In this document: positions 1 through 6,120 of the stretch, one piece after another | Layout: the number at the start of each line of letters is the position of its first letter | How positions within the stretch are numbered: the first letter of the stretch is position 1 | Source of the DNA: a virus | DNA: 37,416 nt | Virus record (IMG/VR): IMGVR_UViG_3300005600_000053 | Coordinates: 1 to 37,416 of that record | Strand: one strand, 5' to 3' | The notes under the pieces: generated by a model | What the model was told of the DNA's origin: nothing | Database searches by the model: none | The model's input: the letters and a program-made list of their open reading frames with translations, nothing else | Translations under genes and position numbers: made by a program

Positions 1-246
1 GTACCCCTCCGCCCACCAGAACGCGCGGCCTTCGTCAAAAACGAGTCCTATGATCTCGCCGCCCATGGTCGTGTCGGCCACGCAAACGACGCGCGCTGTT
101 CTCGGCCCGAGCCCGGCCACCGTCTCGCCGAGCACCCGCACCGGCCGCCCGTCCTCGGTCTCCAGCGGCTTGCTCCAATCGATAGGCGCGCGCTCATCGC
201 CGCCCGTCTCTGCCGGCGTCGCCGGCCACTCTGCGTCACAGCCCAT
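1..246 (-). CDS. Hypothetical phage protein, cut by the left edge of the window
   Basis: The minus strand reads open from an ATG at 246 to position 1, so the gene's 3' end is missing. The 82 visible codons give a sensible protein, with stretches such as IDWSKPLETEDGRPVRVLG and FDEGRAFWWAEGY, a style common in small phage proteins of unknown function. An AGGAGG ribosome-binding site lies about nine bases upstream of the ATG. The start overlaps the stop of the upstream gene (stop at 238-236). Another minus frame (48-239) translates to Arg-rich nonsense and is its shadow. No function can be assigned. Its place at the far end of the leftward operon suggests an accessory early gene. Confidence 0.7.
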   Translation of the reverse strand, partial: MGCDAEWPATPAETGGDERAPIDWSKPLETEDGRPVRVLGETVAGLGPRTARVVCVADTTMGGEIIGLVFDEGRAFWWAEGY

Positions 247-442
247 TGTGGTCTTCCTCCTGGTTGGCGTCTGCGCTGGCCTTGTATTCAGAAACGGCCG
301 CCGCGATGGCGCACGCGATCCGTCGATAGGCTTCGGCTTCTTCCGGCATGCCGCATTGTTTGCAGAGCGTCGTTTCGTCGATCATGAATCGATGGGCGTC
401 GCGCATAGTCTGGAGAACTGCGGCTTGGTCGATCTCAGTCAT
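236..442 (-). CDS. Small hypothetical protein with a CxxC pair
   Basis: This 68-residue protein starts at the ATG at 442-440 and overlaps the stop of its upstream neighbour by eight bases, the translational-coupling pattern of this operon. It looks mainly helical and has one CKQC pair near residue 28, too little to call a zinc finger. The C-terminus is acidic and ends before the strong Shine-Dalgarno of the next gene, which lies inside this coding sequence. I do not recognise a family. The operon context (small leftward early genes) is the only hint of a role. Confidence 0.65.
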   Translation of the reverse strand: MTEIDQAAVLQTMRDAHRFMIDETTLCKQCGMPEEAEAYRRIACAIAAAVSEYKASADANQEEDHNGL

Positions 443-662
443 CGGTCGGCTCCTTGCTCAGACGGCGGGCGCGCAGGGCCATGAAGGCGTCGGCGCAGTA
501 TCCAGCCAAGTCGGTCCAATCATCAGCAGCGCGACATACAAGTTCTGGGTTTGCGCAGATCCCCGTCAACGCCGCCAGCGCCGCCTTGTCCCATAGCGCC
601 TGCGTGTCGTCTGGCTTGCGCTCAAGCGGATGCGCGCGCGGGACCGGCAGCGGGGCGATCAT
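435..662 (-). CDS. Small hypothetical protein
   Basis: The open frame extends further upstream, but the likely start is the ATG at 662-660, which overlaps the TGA of the preceding gene as ATGA. This gives 75 residues. The discarded upstream part is Arg/Pro-rich and antisense-like. The protein has a Pro-rich N-terminus followed by a predicted helical body with sequence like DDWTDLAGYCADAFMALRAR. No motif identifies a function. Confidence 0.6.
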   Translation of the reverse strand: MIAPLPVPRAHPLERKPDDTQALWDKAALAALTGICANPELVCRAADDWTDLAGYCADAFMALRARRLSKEPTDD

Positions 663-973
663 CGGTCGCCCTCCGCTTTGGCGAGGGCATCGCAAACAGC
701 GATCCACCAATCCGGGCGCTCGTCGTCCTCGAACGGGACATGGGCGTCGTATGCCTGCCATAGCGCCTCGTACATCGTCGGGCACGCGGCGATCAGGCGG
801 GCGTTGGCGGCACACTCTTCAGGCGATGCCGTTATATTGCCGCTCGCCGTGAATTCTACGCCTATATATTCCTTTTGCCACACAAGGCAGACCTCTGATC
901 CAGACGCCTGAACATCTGCTCCGTGCTCCGGGTCCACGTTCCACGGCCCCGGCGTCCACTTCCTCTCAGTCAT
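659..973 (-). CDS. WTPGPW-type phage protein (paralog of the gene at 2265-2660)
   Basis: This is a protein of 104 residues starting at the ATG at 973-971, which overlaps the upstream stop as TAATG; an in-frame ATG at 982 is less likely. The N-terminus is MTERKWTPGPW and the C-terminal half has NARLIAACPTMYEALW followed by a final LAKAEG. The same scaffold occurs in the gene at 2265-2660. Proteins with this WTPGPW start and NARLIA..P.MYEAL block are widespread in phages and prophages, but no biochemical role is established that I know of. Two copies in one operon point to duplication or modular exchange. Confidence 0.72.
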   Translation of the reverse strand: MTERKWTPGPWNVDPEHGADVQASGSEVCLVWQKEYIGVEFTASGNITASPEECAANARLIAACPTMYEALWQAYDAHVPFEDDERPDWWIAVCDALAKAEGDR

Positions 974-1191
974 TAGATACATCCTCCAATGTGAAGCGCC
1001 ACGCCCACGGCCGCAGCGGCGAACGCGATCACGACGGCCCCGGCCGCCAGGCGCTCAAGTTGCACGGTGTAGCGGTCTGACCAGTCGCCCTCGGGCGCGC
1101 CGATCATCCATGCCGCCATGTCGTCAAGAAGCCGCGCGCGGGCCTTGCGGTGCGTCAGCCAGCGGGGCGGGGTGATGGCGTGGCGGGTCAT
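973..1191 (-). CDS. Small single-pass membrane protein, hypothetical
   Basis: This 72-residue protein starts at the ATG at 1191-1189, overlapping the TGA of the upstream gene as ATGA. The N-terminal two thirds are basic and hydrophilic. Residues about 48-69 form one Ala/Val-rich hydrophobic helix near the C-terminus, so a C-terminally anchored inner-membrane protein is likely. Its stop (TAA) overlaps the next start. Small membrane proteins in early phage operons can act on host envelope functions or superinfection, but nothing here shows that. Confidence 0.6.
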   Translation of the reverse strand: MTRHAITPPRWLTHRKARARLLDDMAAWMIGAPEGDWSDRYTVQLERLAAGAVVIAFAAAAVGVALHIGGCI

Positions 1192-1712
1192 GACCAGTCC
1201 CCGGTATGAAAGTCTTTGCAATAGCAAGGCCAGTCATCCGGCTTGTCGCACGTCCCGTCCGCTTTCATGACGCGCTTGCCCATCTCGCAAAGCCGCCTGT
1301 CGGGCTCGTCCAAAAACCGGACGACCCGCGTGTGACGCATGGACTTGCGGAAGCGGAACCTTTCGTCCGGCGCTTGCTGGCCGCCAGCCTCATAACTCCA
1401 ACGGCCGAAGACGTTTCCTTCGTCGATGACGCAGGAAAATGTATTGTCGTGCGATCCGGTTATGGTCGCCGGAACGGCCACGCTCTCAATCTGAATGTCT
1501 GGATCACCGCCCCAACTATATGGGCCTTCTTTTGGGCGTGGCGTCGGGACCAAAACACGACGGCCAGGGCGCAACGCATCTGCCAACTTCTTGCACCGAA
1601 ACGTCACGGACCTTGCGACGTCCCCGAGAAGCCGTGTCCGCTCACGGAAGGTCTCGCGCAGATCGCAGCCTTCACGAAGTGGGCAGCCGTGGCATGGGTT
1701 AATGCGGGTCAC
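1188..1712 (-). CDS. Cys-rich hypothetical protein with CxxCx5C start
   Basis: Translation most likely starts at GTG 1712-1710, which overlaps the TGA of the upstream gene (GTGA), giving 174 residues. The longer frame upstream of that is Arg-rich and antisense-like. The N-terminus has a Cys cluster, CHGCPLREGC (near residues 8-17), and there are further Cys near the C-terminus (CDKPDDWPCYC), which suggests bound zinc or a structural metal. The middle contains RVLVPTPRP and a probable beta-rich region. I do not recognise the family. The conserved-looking Cys spacing supports a real gene. Confidence 0.65.
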   Translation of the reverse strand: MTRINPCHGCPLREGCDLRETFRERTRLLGDVARSVTFRCKKLADALRPGRRVLVPTPRPKEGPYSWGGDPDIQIESVAVPATITGSHDNTFSCVIDEGNVFGRWSYEAGGQQAPDERFRFRKSMRHTRVVRFLDEPDRRLCEMGKRVMKADGTCDKPDDWPCYCKDFHTGDWS

Positions 1713-2095
1713 GCCCCACCTCCCCGCGCCTGCTTGGCGCGCGCGATGGCGGCTCGGGCGGCGGCGAGGTTGTCCCACCCGCAGTTGGTCGACCACTGTC
1801 TAACATCGTTGTATGGCGAGTTTGCCGCGCAGTTTTCGATCTCGTCAGCGAGCGCCCCGAACGGCTCCAACGCCTCGACCAGCGCCGTCACCAGATCGTC
1901 GTCGGCGCGCGTGTTCCAGGCGGCGGCTGCACGCTTTCCCGCACTCGGCATGCCGTCAGGGCCATGGTATTTCTCCGGCCCGCATGCCATACAGACGCGG
2001 CACCTCACCTTATATCCATCGCGGACAGGCACCACGCGCGGGGATATGTCGTCTCCGCACAACCAACACGCCCGCAGCTTCGTCTCGTCGCTCAC
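1709..2095 (-). CDS. Lar-like restriction-alleviation family protein (putative)
   Basis: A protein of 128 residues starting at GTG 2095-2093, overlapping the upstream stop as GTGA. The N-terminal part has the layout of Lar-like phage zinc-ribbon proteins: a CWLCG pair (Cys10, Cys13), then CRVCMAC (Cys32, 35, 38), then a KRAAAAWNTR segment. Lar of the Rac prophage moderates type I restriction, but many members of the family are named by similarity only. The C-terminal half is an extra helical region not needed for the family. The AWNTR block after paired Cys is the main support; the antirestriction role is inference. Confidence 0.55.
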   Translation of the reverse strand: MSDETKLRACWLCGDDISPRVVPVRDGYKVRCRVCMACGPEKYHGPDGMPSAGKRAAAAWNTRADDDLVTALVEALEPFGALADEIENCAANSPYNDVRQWSTNCGWDNLAAARAAIARAKQARGGGA

Positions 2096-2268
2096 GCCAC
2101 GTCCTCCTGCTGGATGCCCATCCGCCGCTTCAGGTCGCACGCCTGATCGGCCATCTCGTCGCTGACGTGGGCGAAGAAGTCCGCCAGCCAGTCGCACCGC
2201 TCGGCACGGCACTGGCGCGTCAACTCGAACGCCTCGTCGCTGATCGCCTGCGCTTCCTCCGGCGTCAT
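2092..2268 (-). CDS. Small hypothetical protein
   Basis: A 58-codon gene starting at ATG 2268-2266 and ending at TGA 2094-2092. Both ends overlap neighbours as ATGA and GTGA, which fits the tight coupling of this operon. The product is acidic and mostly helical, beginning MTPEEAQAISDEAFELTRQ, with Cys residues at about 20, 25 and 48. Most codons end in G or C, unlike the other frames here. No family is recognised. Confidence 0.6.
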   Translation of the reverse strand: MTPEEAQAISDEAFELTRQCRAERCDWLADFFAHVSDEMADQACDLKRRMGIQQEDVA

Positions 2269-2660
2269 CGGTCGCGACCTTCGGCACGGGCTAGAACGGC
2301 GAGCGCGTGATCCATAAGCAGTCCCGGCTCATGCCTGCCGCCTGTACGATCAAGCCACCCGGTTAGATTCTTCAGCGCCTCGTACATCTCCGGCGCGGCG
2401 ACGATCAGGCGGGCGTTGGCTTCTCCAAAAACATGAACGCTCTCCACGCGATCCTTGCCGAAATCTTCAAGTCCTGTGAGGCAAAGAGACGGTTCGACAG
2501 GCATATGCGCTCTTAACTTAGAGCACGGGCCACCGCCCTTTTCTTGCCCGACAATCAAACCCTCCCCGTTTGGGCCGACTAACATTTGCCATCCCCATCC
2601 GGCCCTGTAGTCCTCGCCCTGCCAACGCCATGGCCCCGGCGTCCAATTCCGTTCGGTCAT
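2265..2660 (-). CDS. WTPGPW-type phage protein (paralog of the gene at 659-973)
   Basis: The likely start is the ATG at 2660-2658 (MTERNWTPGPW), giving 131 residues; the frame is open further upstream but that part does not match the paralog. It shares with the 659-973 gene the MTER.WTPGPW start, the central NARLIVAAPEMYEAL block and the ending LARAEG. The segment between the two blocks is longer and different. It follows the upstream gene with a five-base gap. Function unknown; the family is common in phages and prophages. Confidence 0.72.
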   Translation of the reverse strand: MTERNWTPGPWRWQGEDYRAGWGWQMLVGPNGEGLIVGQEKGGGPCSKLRAHMPVEPSLCLTGLEDFGKDRVESVHVFGEANARLIVAAPEMYEALKNLTGWLDRTGGRHEPGLLMDHALAVLARAEGRDR

Positions 2661-2665
2661 CCCCG

Positions 2666-2980
2666 TCACTCCGCTGCGTAGCGCGTGGCCGAAAAGCTCG
2701 ACCACTCGCATGACACGTGTTCGTCAAACGCCGCGTCCACGTCGCCCTGCGTCTCAAGCGCCGCGTCGGCAGCCCGATACAGAATAACGTCAAAGTGCGG
2801 GTTCAGCGCCGCCCATCGGCCACGCTCGAACTCGTACTCAATCGGGCCGGGGAAATACGCCGTGGGCTCGACCACGCTCGTGAACCGTAGCTCCTGCCGG
2901 AGCGCCAGTTCGCCAGCCAGGTCGATCATCGCGCCGTTCGGCAGCGGGATCTCCGTTAGCGATGCGGTGATGTATGGCAT
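2666..2980 (-). CDS. Hypothetical protein, first gene of the leftward operon
   Basis: Starting at ATG 2980-2978, preceded by a GAGGG ribosome-binding site, this gene encodes 104 residues (MPYITASLTEIPLPNGAMI...). The open frame runs back to 3052, into the divergent promoter, so the longer start is rejected. The protein looks like a small alpha/beta protein with no recognised motif. As first gene after the leftward promoter at 3018-3046 it should be the most strongly expressed gene of the minus operon and the one most directly controlled by the operator inside that promoter. Confidence 0.65.
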   Translation of the reverse strand: MPYITASLTEIPLPNGAMIDLAGELALRQELRFTSVVEPTAYFPGPIEYEFERGRWAALNPHFDVILYRAADAALETQGDVDAAFDEHVSCEWSSFSATRYAAE

Positions 2981-3017
2981 CTGTCGTCCCTCGTCGTCGT
3001 GTGTGGCGATGAGGGAT

Positions 3018-3046
3018 AGTGTGCTTCTTTGGCACAAGCCAGTCAA
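3018..3046 (-). promoter_or_regulatory. Leftward promoter with internal operator (putative)
   Basis: On the minus strand this block reads TTGACT, three bases, TTGTGCCAAA, four bases, CACACT. TTGACT fits a -35 box, and the 17-base spacing places CACACT as the -10 region, although CACACT itself is a poor match to TATAAT. The 10-bp core in the spacer (3028-3037 on the plus strand as TTTGGCACAA) is repeated in the rightward block. The promoter would drive the minus-strand operon beginning at 2980. Confidence 0.5.
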
Positions 3047-3079
3047 GCACAAATTTGGCCAGCCGGAAGATTATTCGGC

Positions 3080-3108
3080 TTGACAGCGTTGTGCCAAACC
3101 GCCACACT
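3080..3108 (+). promoter_or_regulatory. Rightward promoter with internal operator (putative)
   Basis: This block reads TTGACA, three bases, TTGTGCCAAA, four bases, CACACT, the same design as the leftward block. A start of transcription about seven bases downstream would fall at or beside the ATG at 3116, and no Shine-Dalgarno is visible before that ATG, so the mRNA of the HTH gene may be leaderless, as lambda cI mRNA from PRM is. Binding at the 3089-3098 core would block RNA polymerase directly. A further GCACAA half-site lies at 3048-3053. Confidence 0.5.
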
Positions 3109-3115
3109 CCACGCC

Positions 3116-3325
3116 ATGACGCTAGATAAATACCTCAAGGCCAACGGCCTTTCGCGGCGCGCTTTCGGCGAAATGATCGACGTTGAGCGCAGCACCGTGG
3201 CCCGTTGGGCGCTCGGCGACCGTCAACCGCCATTAGCGATGGTCGCCAGGATTGAGCAGGTGACGGGCGGCGCTGTCCGCTTCGAAGACTGGCTTGAGGC
3301 CGACATGACCGGAGATGCCGCCTGA
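3116..3325 (+). CDS. Cro/CI-like HTH DNA-binding protein
   Basis: This 69-residue protein is essentially one helix-turn-helix of the XRE/Cro type: residues about 10-31 read GLSRRAFGEMIDVERSTVAR, followed by WALGDRQPP, the classic third-helix and turn region. It is too short to have the C-terminal dimer or cleavage domain of full CI repressors, so it resembles Cro or a small antirepressor-type regulator. The start at 3116 is chosen because the upstream frame runs into the promoter. It is the first gene of the rightward operon and probably binds the twin operator cores just upstream, controlling both its own transcript and the leftward one. Confidence 0.85.
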   Translation: MTLDKYLKANGLSRRAFGEMIDVERSTVARWALGDRQPPLAMVARIEQVTGGAVRFEDWLEADMTGDAA

Positions 3326-3370
3326 TGCTGGCCGGCCGCTCCAAGGAATAGCGACTTCGGGCGCTCGCGC

Positions 3371-3404
3371 AAAAAAATGGCGGCGCACCCGAAGGCCGCC
3401 GCCA
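3371..3404 (-). terminator. Hairpin with adjacent A-tract; terminator for leftward transcription (putative)
   Basis: TGGCGGCG (3378-3385) pairs perfectly with CGCCGCCA (3397-3404) around an 11-base loop. Seven A residues (3371-3377) precede it on the plus strand, so read leftwards the hairpin is followed by seven T, the form of an intrinsic terminator. On the plus strand the hairpin lies in the leader of the next gene, just upstream of its AAGGA ribosome-binding site, and could also affect its expression. Confidence 0.5.
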
Positions 3405-3417
3405 GAAGGAAAAGCAT

Positions 3418-4284
3418 ATGAATAAAATAATGCACATGCAGGCCGCCAGCAAGGCGAAAGACCTTGAGTGGCTTGACGATATGCTGCTTCGGGCGCAGTC
3501 GCGCATCGTCACCCGCGCCGCCGAACTCACGCCCGCTATCGCCGAGGCGCTGATCGGCCTTAACCCCGGCAACCGCACTGTCAGCGCCGCTACCGTCGAG
3601 AAGTACGCCCGCGACATGGCGGCCGGCGCTTGGGCGGCGAACGGCGAGAGCATCATCATTTCGCGCTGCGGCCTTCTGAATGACGGGCAACACCGTTGCG
3701 CCGCCGTCATCATGGCGGGCGTCACCATCCCCGCCATCTTCGTCGCTGGCGTCGAGCGTGAGACCCGGACAACGGTCGATCAGGGCAAGGCGCGCACAGC
3801 CGCAGACTACCTGTCGATGAACGGCCATAAGGATGCGCATCGTCTTTCGGCTGCGGCGAAGTACATCTGGCAGTTTGGCCAGAGGAACGAACTCAGCCAA
3901 CAGACGCACTTCGCTCCAACCAAGATCGAGGTCATGCAGACGATAGATGGAGATCCGTCTATCGCGGCAAGCCTCGCGGCAGTTCCGAAGAAGGGCGCGG
4001 AAACGGTTGGTGGCCGATCCGTCCTGACGTTCGCCCGTTGGGCGATGTCGAGGCGCAGCGGGACCGATGACGCTGACGACTTCATTTCTGCGCTCGTGCA
4101 CGGCCACAACCTCGCCCCGCGCGACCCGATCCTGTACGCGCGCAATCGCCTGCTGGCGGAAAAACGTCTGACGCCGAACGAGAAGGCCGAACTGATCTTC
4201 CGCGCTTGGAACGCGCATCGCCGTGGCCAGTCCGTTGCGACGCTCCCGATCAAGGGCGGGCCGCTCCCGCGTCTGGAGCGCTAG
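3418..4284 (+). CDS. ParB/Srx-fold DNA-binding protein (ParB-like)
   Basis: This 288-residue protein carries a ParB/sulfiredoxin-type signature: an AANGESIIIS strand, then LLNDGQHR at residues 87-93, then VDQGKARTAAD at 120-130. The pattern (I..S..G.L.DGQHR..A) is typical of phage proteins annotated ParB-like. They may bind or nick DNA or bind nucleotide; the role here is not proven. The C-terminal half is helical with repeated LAEKRLTPNEKAELI-type segments. The start has an AAGGA site six to eight bases upstream. The next gene, three bases downstream, is a second protein of the same superfamily but different arrangement, and no ParA ATPase is nearby. Confidence 0.7.
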   Translation: MNKIMHMQAASKAKDLEWLDDMLLRAQSRIVTRAAELTPAIAEALIGLNPGNRTVSAATVEKYARDMAAGAWAANGESIIISRCGLLNDGQHRCAAVIMAGVTIPAIFVAGVERETRTTVDQGKARTAADYLSMNGHKDAHRLSAAAKYIWQFGQRNELSQQTHFAPTKIEVMQTIDGDPSIAASLAAVPKKGAETVGGRSVLTFARWAMSRRSGTDDADDFISALVHGHNLAPRDPILYARNRLLAEKRLTPNEKAELIFRAWNAHRRGQSVATLPIKGGPLPRLER

Positions 4285-4287
4285 GCC

Positions 4288-5130
4288 ATGATCCAATCGC
4301 TTCCCACCGACAAGATCGACCGCCGCGACGACGCGCGCGCCATCAACGAGGCAACCGTCTCCGCGCTGGTGGATAGCATCGCCGCTGTCGGCCTGATCAA
4401 TCCGATCCGCGTTCGCGCTGCCGGAGATCGGTGGGAAGCGATTGCCGGAGCGCACCGTCTGGCAGCCTGCCAACGTCTCGGGCTCGCCGATATCGAATGC
4501 GTCGTCGTCGCCGATGACGACCTGCACGCTGAGCTTGCGATGATCGACGAGAACCTTTGCCGGGCGGAACTGTCGCCGGCCGAGCGGTCCTCGCAGACGG
4601 CGCGACGTAAGGCGATCTACCAAGAACTGCATCCCGAGACGCGGCATGGCGGCGACCGCAAATCCGATCAAGTTGCCAAGTTGGCGACTTGCTCTGGCGA
4701 GCGCTTCACCGCCGAGACGGCCAGCGCCACCGGCCGCTCCGAGCGCGCCGTCCAACGCGACGCCGAGCGCGGCGCGAAGGTGATTCAGGAAGTCTTGGAC
4801 ATGATCCGGGGCACGCCGCTCGATACCGGCGTCTACCTCGACAAGCTCAAGCGGATGCCGCCGAACGACCAGTATACGGCCGCCAAGCGCGACCTTGCCG
4901 AGGCCCGTCGCTCCGAACGCGCGCCTCAATCGTCGCCACGGCCAAGCCGGATCGACGCCGACGTAAAGGCTCGGGCGGCCAAGGAAGTCGCTGAGATCCT
5001 TGCTGCTCATGTCCCGCACGACGCTTGGGACGGCGTGAAGGCCAACCTGTACGCGGCCGGCGCTCGGAACATCGCCGACGAACTCGCGAACATCACGGGG
5101 CAGTCGATCATGGACCGGAGGTACGCATGA
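4288..5130 (+). CDS. ParB/RepB/Spo0J-family protein
   Basis: 280 residues with a ParB N-terminal domain: an alpha/beta start with LINPIRVR, GAHRLAACQRLG at 54-65 (the ParB GxHR box) and IDENLCRAELSPAER at 86-100 (the ENxxR box). In chromosomal ParB these boxes line the CTP pocket. A middle segment GGDRKSDQVAKLATCSG and a following helix-turn-helix (TASATGRSERAVQRD) are typical of phage ParB-like proteins. The C-terminal 100 residues are helical. With no ParA, plasmid-like partition is doubtful; a role in DNA binding, gene control or nuclease action is equally possible. The stop overlaps the next start. Confidence 0.8.
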   Translation: MIQSLPTDKIDRRDDARAINEATVSALVDSIAAVGLINPIRVRAAGDRWEAIAGAHRLAACQRLGLADIECVVVADDDLHAELAMIDENLCRAELSPAERSSQTARRKAIYQELHPETRHGGDRKSDQVAKLATCSGERFTAETASATGRSERAVQRDAERGAKVIQEVLDMIRGTPLDTGVYLDKLKRMPPNDQYTAAKRDLAEARRSERAPQSSPRPSRIDADVKARAAKEVAEILAAHVPHDAWDGVKANLYAAGARNIADELANITGQSIMDRRYA

Positions 5131-5501
5131 ACGTCTATGTGGTCAGCAATCCGGCAATGCCGGGTTTGGTAAAGATAGGTCGGTCCATAGATGTTGAGGC
5201 ACGCCTCGCCCAATTGTCTAACGTAACGGCCGTTCCTCTCCCGTTCATTTTGGAATTTGTAGACGCCACAGATGGTGAAGTCTGTGAAGTGGAGAGGTTG
5301 GCGCATCAATTGCTGGCTGAACATCGCATCAATCCTTGCAGGGAATTCTTTAGGGCGTCCGTATCCCAAGCTATTTCTGCGGTGCAAACAGCCGCGTTGA
5401 TTTCGGCGTGGAATATGGCTGATCGCGAAGCCCGCGAGGACTTCCTGGCGCAGATCGACGTGTCGGTGTTTGACCGCACGTCGGCGGGCAGGGCGGCATG
5501 A
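5127..5501 (+). CDS. GIY-YIG-like T5orf172/MUG113 domain protein
   Basis: 124 residues starting at an ATGA overlap. The N-terminus VYVVSNPAMPGLVKIGRS followed by RLAQLSN matches the start of the T5orf172/MUG113 branch of GIY-YIG nucleases: the VYV strand stands for GIY, VKIGRS for the second strand and the Arg of RLAQL for the catalytic Arg. A downstream Glu in the VERLAHQLL helix could be the metal ligand. In phages such small proteins may be homing-type or repair nucleases, or defence or counter-defence factors. Function is not shown. The domain fills almost the whole protein. Confidence 0.7.
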   Translation: MNVYVVSNPAMPGLVKIGRSIDVEARLAQLSNVTAVPLPFILEFVDATDGEVCEVERLAHQLLAEHRINPCREFFRASVSQAISAVQTAALISAWNMADREAREDFLAQIDVSVFDRTSAGRAA

Positions 5502-5623
5502 CCTGGGCGCAGATCGCCATCGGGCTGACGGGCGTGGGCTTCGTGCTGTCGCTGCGCTCGACGGCGGCCGGCGTCGTCTGCGTGTACCTCGCGCTTGGCG
5601 CGATGCTGATGGGGATGGTGTGA
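5498..5623 (+). CDS. Very small membrane protein, hypothetical
   Basis: This 41-residue gene starts at an ATGA overlap with the gene before it (ATG 5498) and ends at a TGATG overlap with the gene after. The sequence begins MTWAQIAIGLTGVGFVLSLR. Two short hydrophobic stretches (about 5-18 and 23-41) suggest a hairpin or single-pass inner-membrane peptide. The exact overlaps at both ends are the main evidence that it is real. No family is recognised. Confidence 0.5.
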   Translation: MTWAQIAIGLTGVGFVLSLRSTAAGVVCVYLALGAMLMGMV

Positions 5624-5940
5624 TGGCTGAGAAGAAAGAGCGCACGCCGTTGGAACTGCGCCGCCTCGACGCGCGGATGCACACGGCAAGCCAGATCCAC
5701 CACCGCGCACGGATGGAACACGTTCTGTACGGCGCGCTGCATCGGCGCATGGCGATCCTGCACCAGAAGCACGCGCGGCTTGCGTTCATCGACGTGCAGC
5801 ACCTCACGCAACCCGATCCGTCCGCCGCTCACGGGGCCGCCTCTCCCTCGGCCGAAGCGCGGCGCACCTCCCGCAACTGCGGCCCGGCGGGCGATACGTC
5901 TCCTGCCGGGCCGGATTTTCACGGGACTTCCGACACATGA
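5623..5940 (+). CDS. Basic hypothetical protein
   Basis: The 105-residue protein starts at the TGATG junction and ends at an ATGA junction. It is rich in Arg, His and Ala. Residues about 8-60 look helical (LELRRLDARMHTASQIHHR...), while the C-terminal 45 residues are Pro/Ser/Ala-rich and probably disordered. A small nucleic-acid-binding role is possible from charge alone. No recognised domain. Confidence 0.5.
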   Translation: MAEKKERTPLELRRLDARMHTASQIHHRARMEHVLYGALHRRMAILHQKHARLAFIDVQHLTQPDPSAAHGAASPSAEARRTSRNCGPAGDTSPAGPDFHGTSDT

Positions 5941-6080
5941 TCGGCGCCCGCGTCCCCACCCGGCGCGCCGTAGCCCAGGCCGGCTGTTCGCCCCTCGTCG
6001 GTCGGCCTGGGCGTTCCAAGACGTTCTTCAACGACGTGATCGCCGTCTTCCGGGCCGGCGGGAAAGCGATGGGGCGATGA
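5937..6080 (+). CDS. Small hypothetical protein
   Basis: A 47-residue basic product between two ATGA overlaps (ATG 5937, TGA 6078-6080). It begins MIGARVPTRRAVAQAGCSPL and may contain one short helix-turn-helix-like segment, but this is too short to judge. It lies directly upstream of the first DNA methyltransferase and its stop overlaps that start, so the two are probably translated together. Confidence 0.45.
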   Translation: MIGARVPTRRAVAQAGCSPLVGRPGRSKTFFNDVIAVFRAGGKAMGR

Positions 6081-6120
6081 CCTACGCCCGCAAGGAAGTC
6101 ATCGGCGACGCGACGCTGTA
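6077..6120 (+). repeat. Methyltransferase 5' repeat, copy 1 (copy 2 at 10844-10887)
   Basis: The first 44 bases of the two methyltransferase genes are identical; similarity then falls away after about 70 bases. The repeat is direct (same strand) and about 4.8 kb apart. It marks one edge of a variable centre in each gene and could support recombination between the two loci or with other phages. Confidence 0.85.

Noticed and set aside
3223-5019. 598-codon open frame on the minus strand
   Set aside because: It lies opposite two clear ParB-like genes and its sequence is Arg/Val/Ala-rich antisense; GC-rich genes often leave such open shadow frames.
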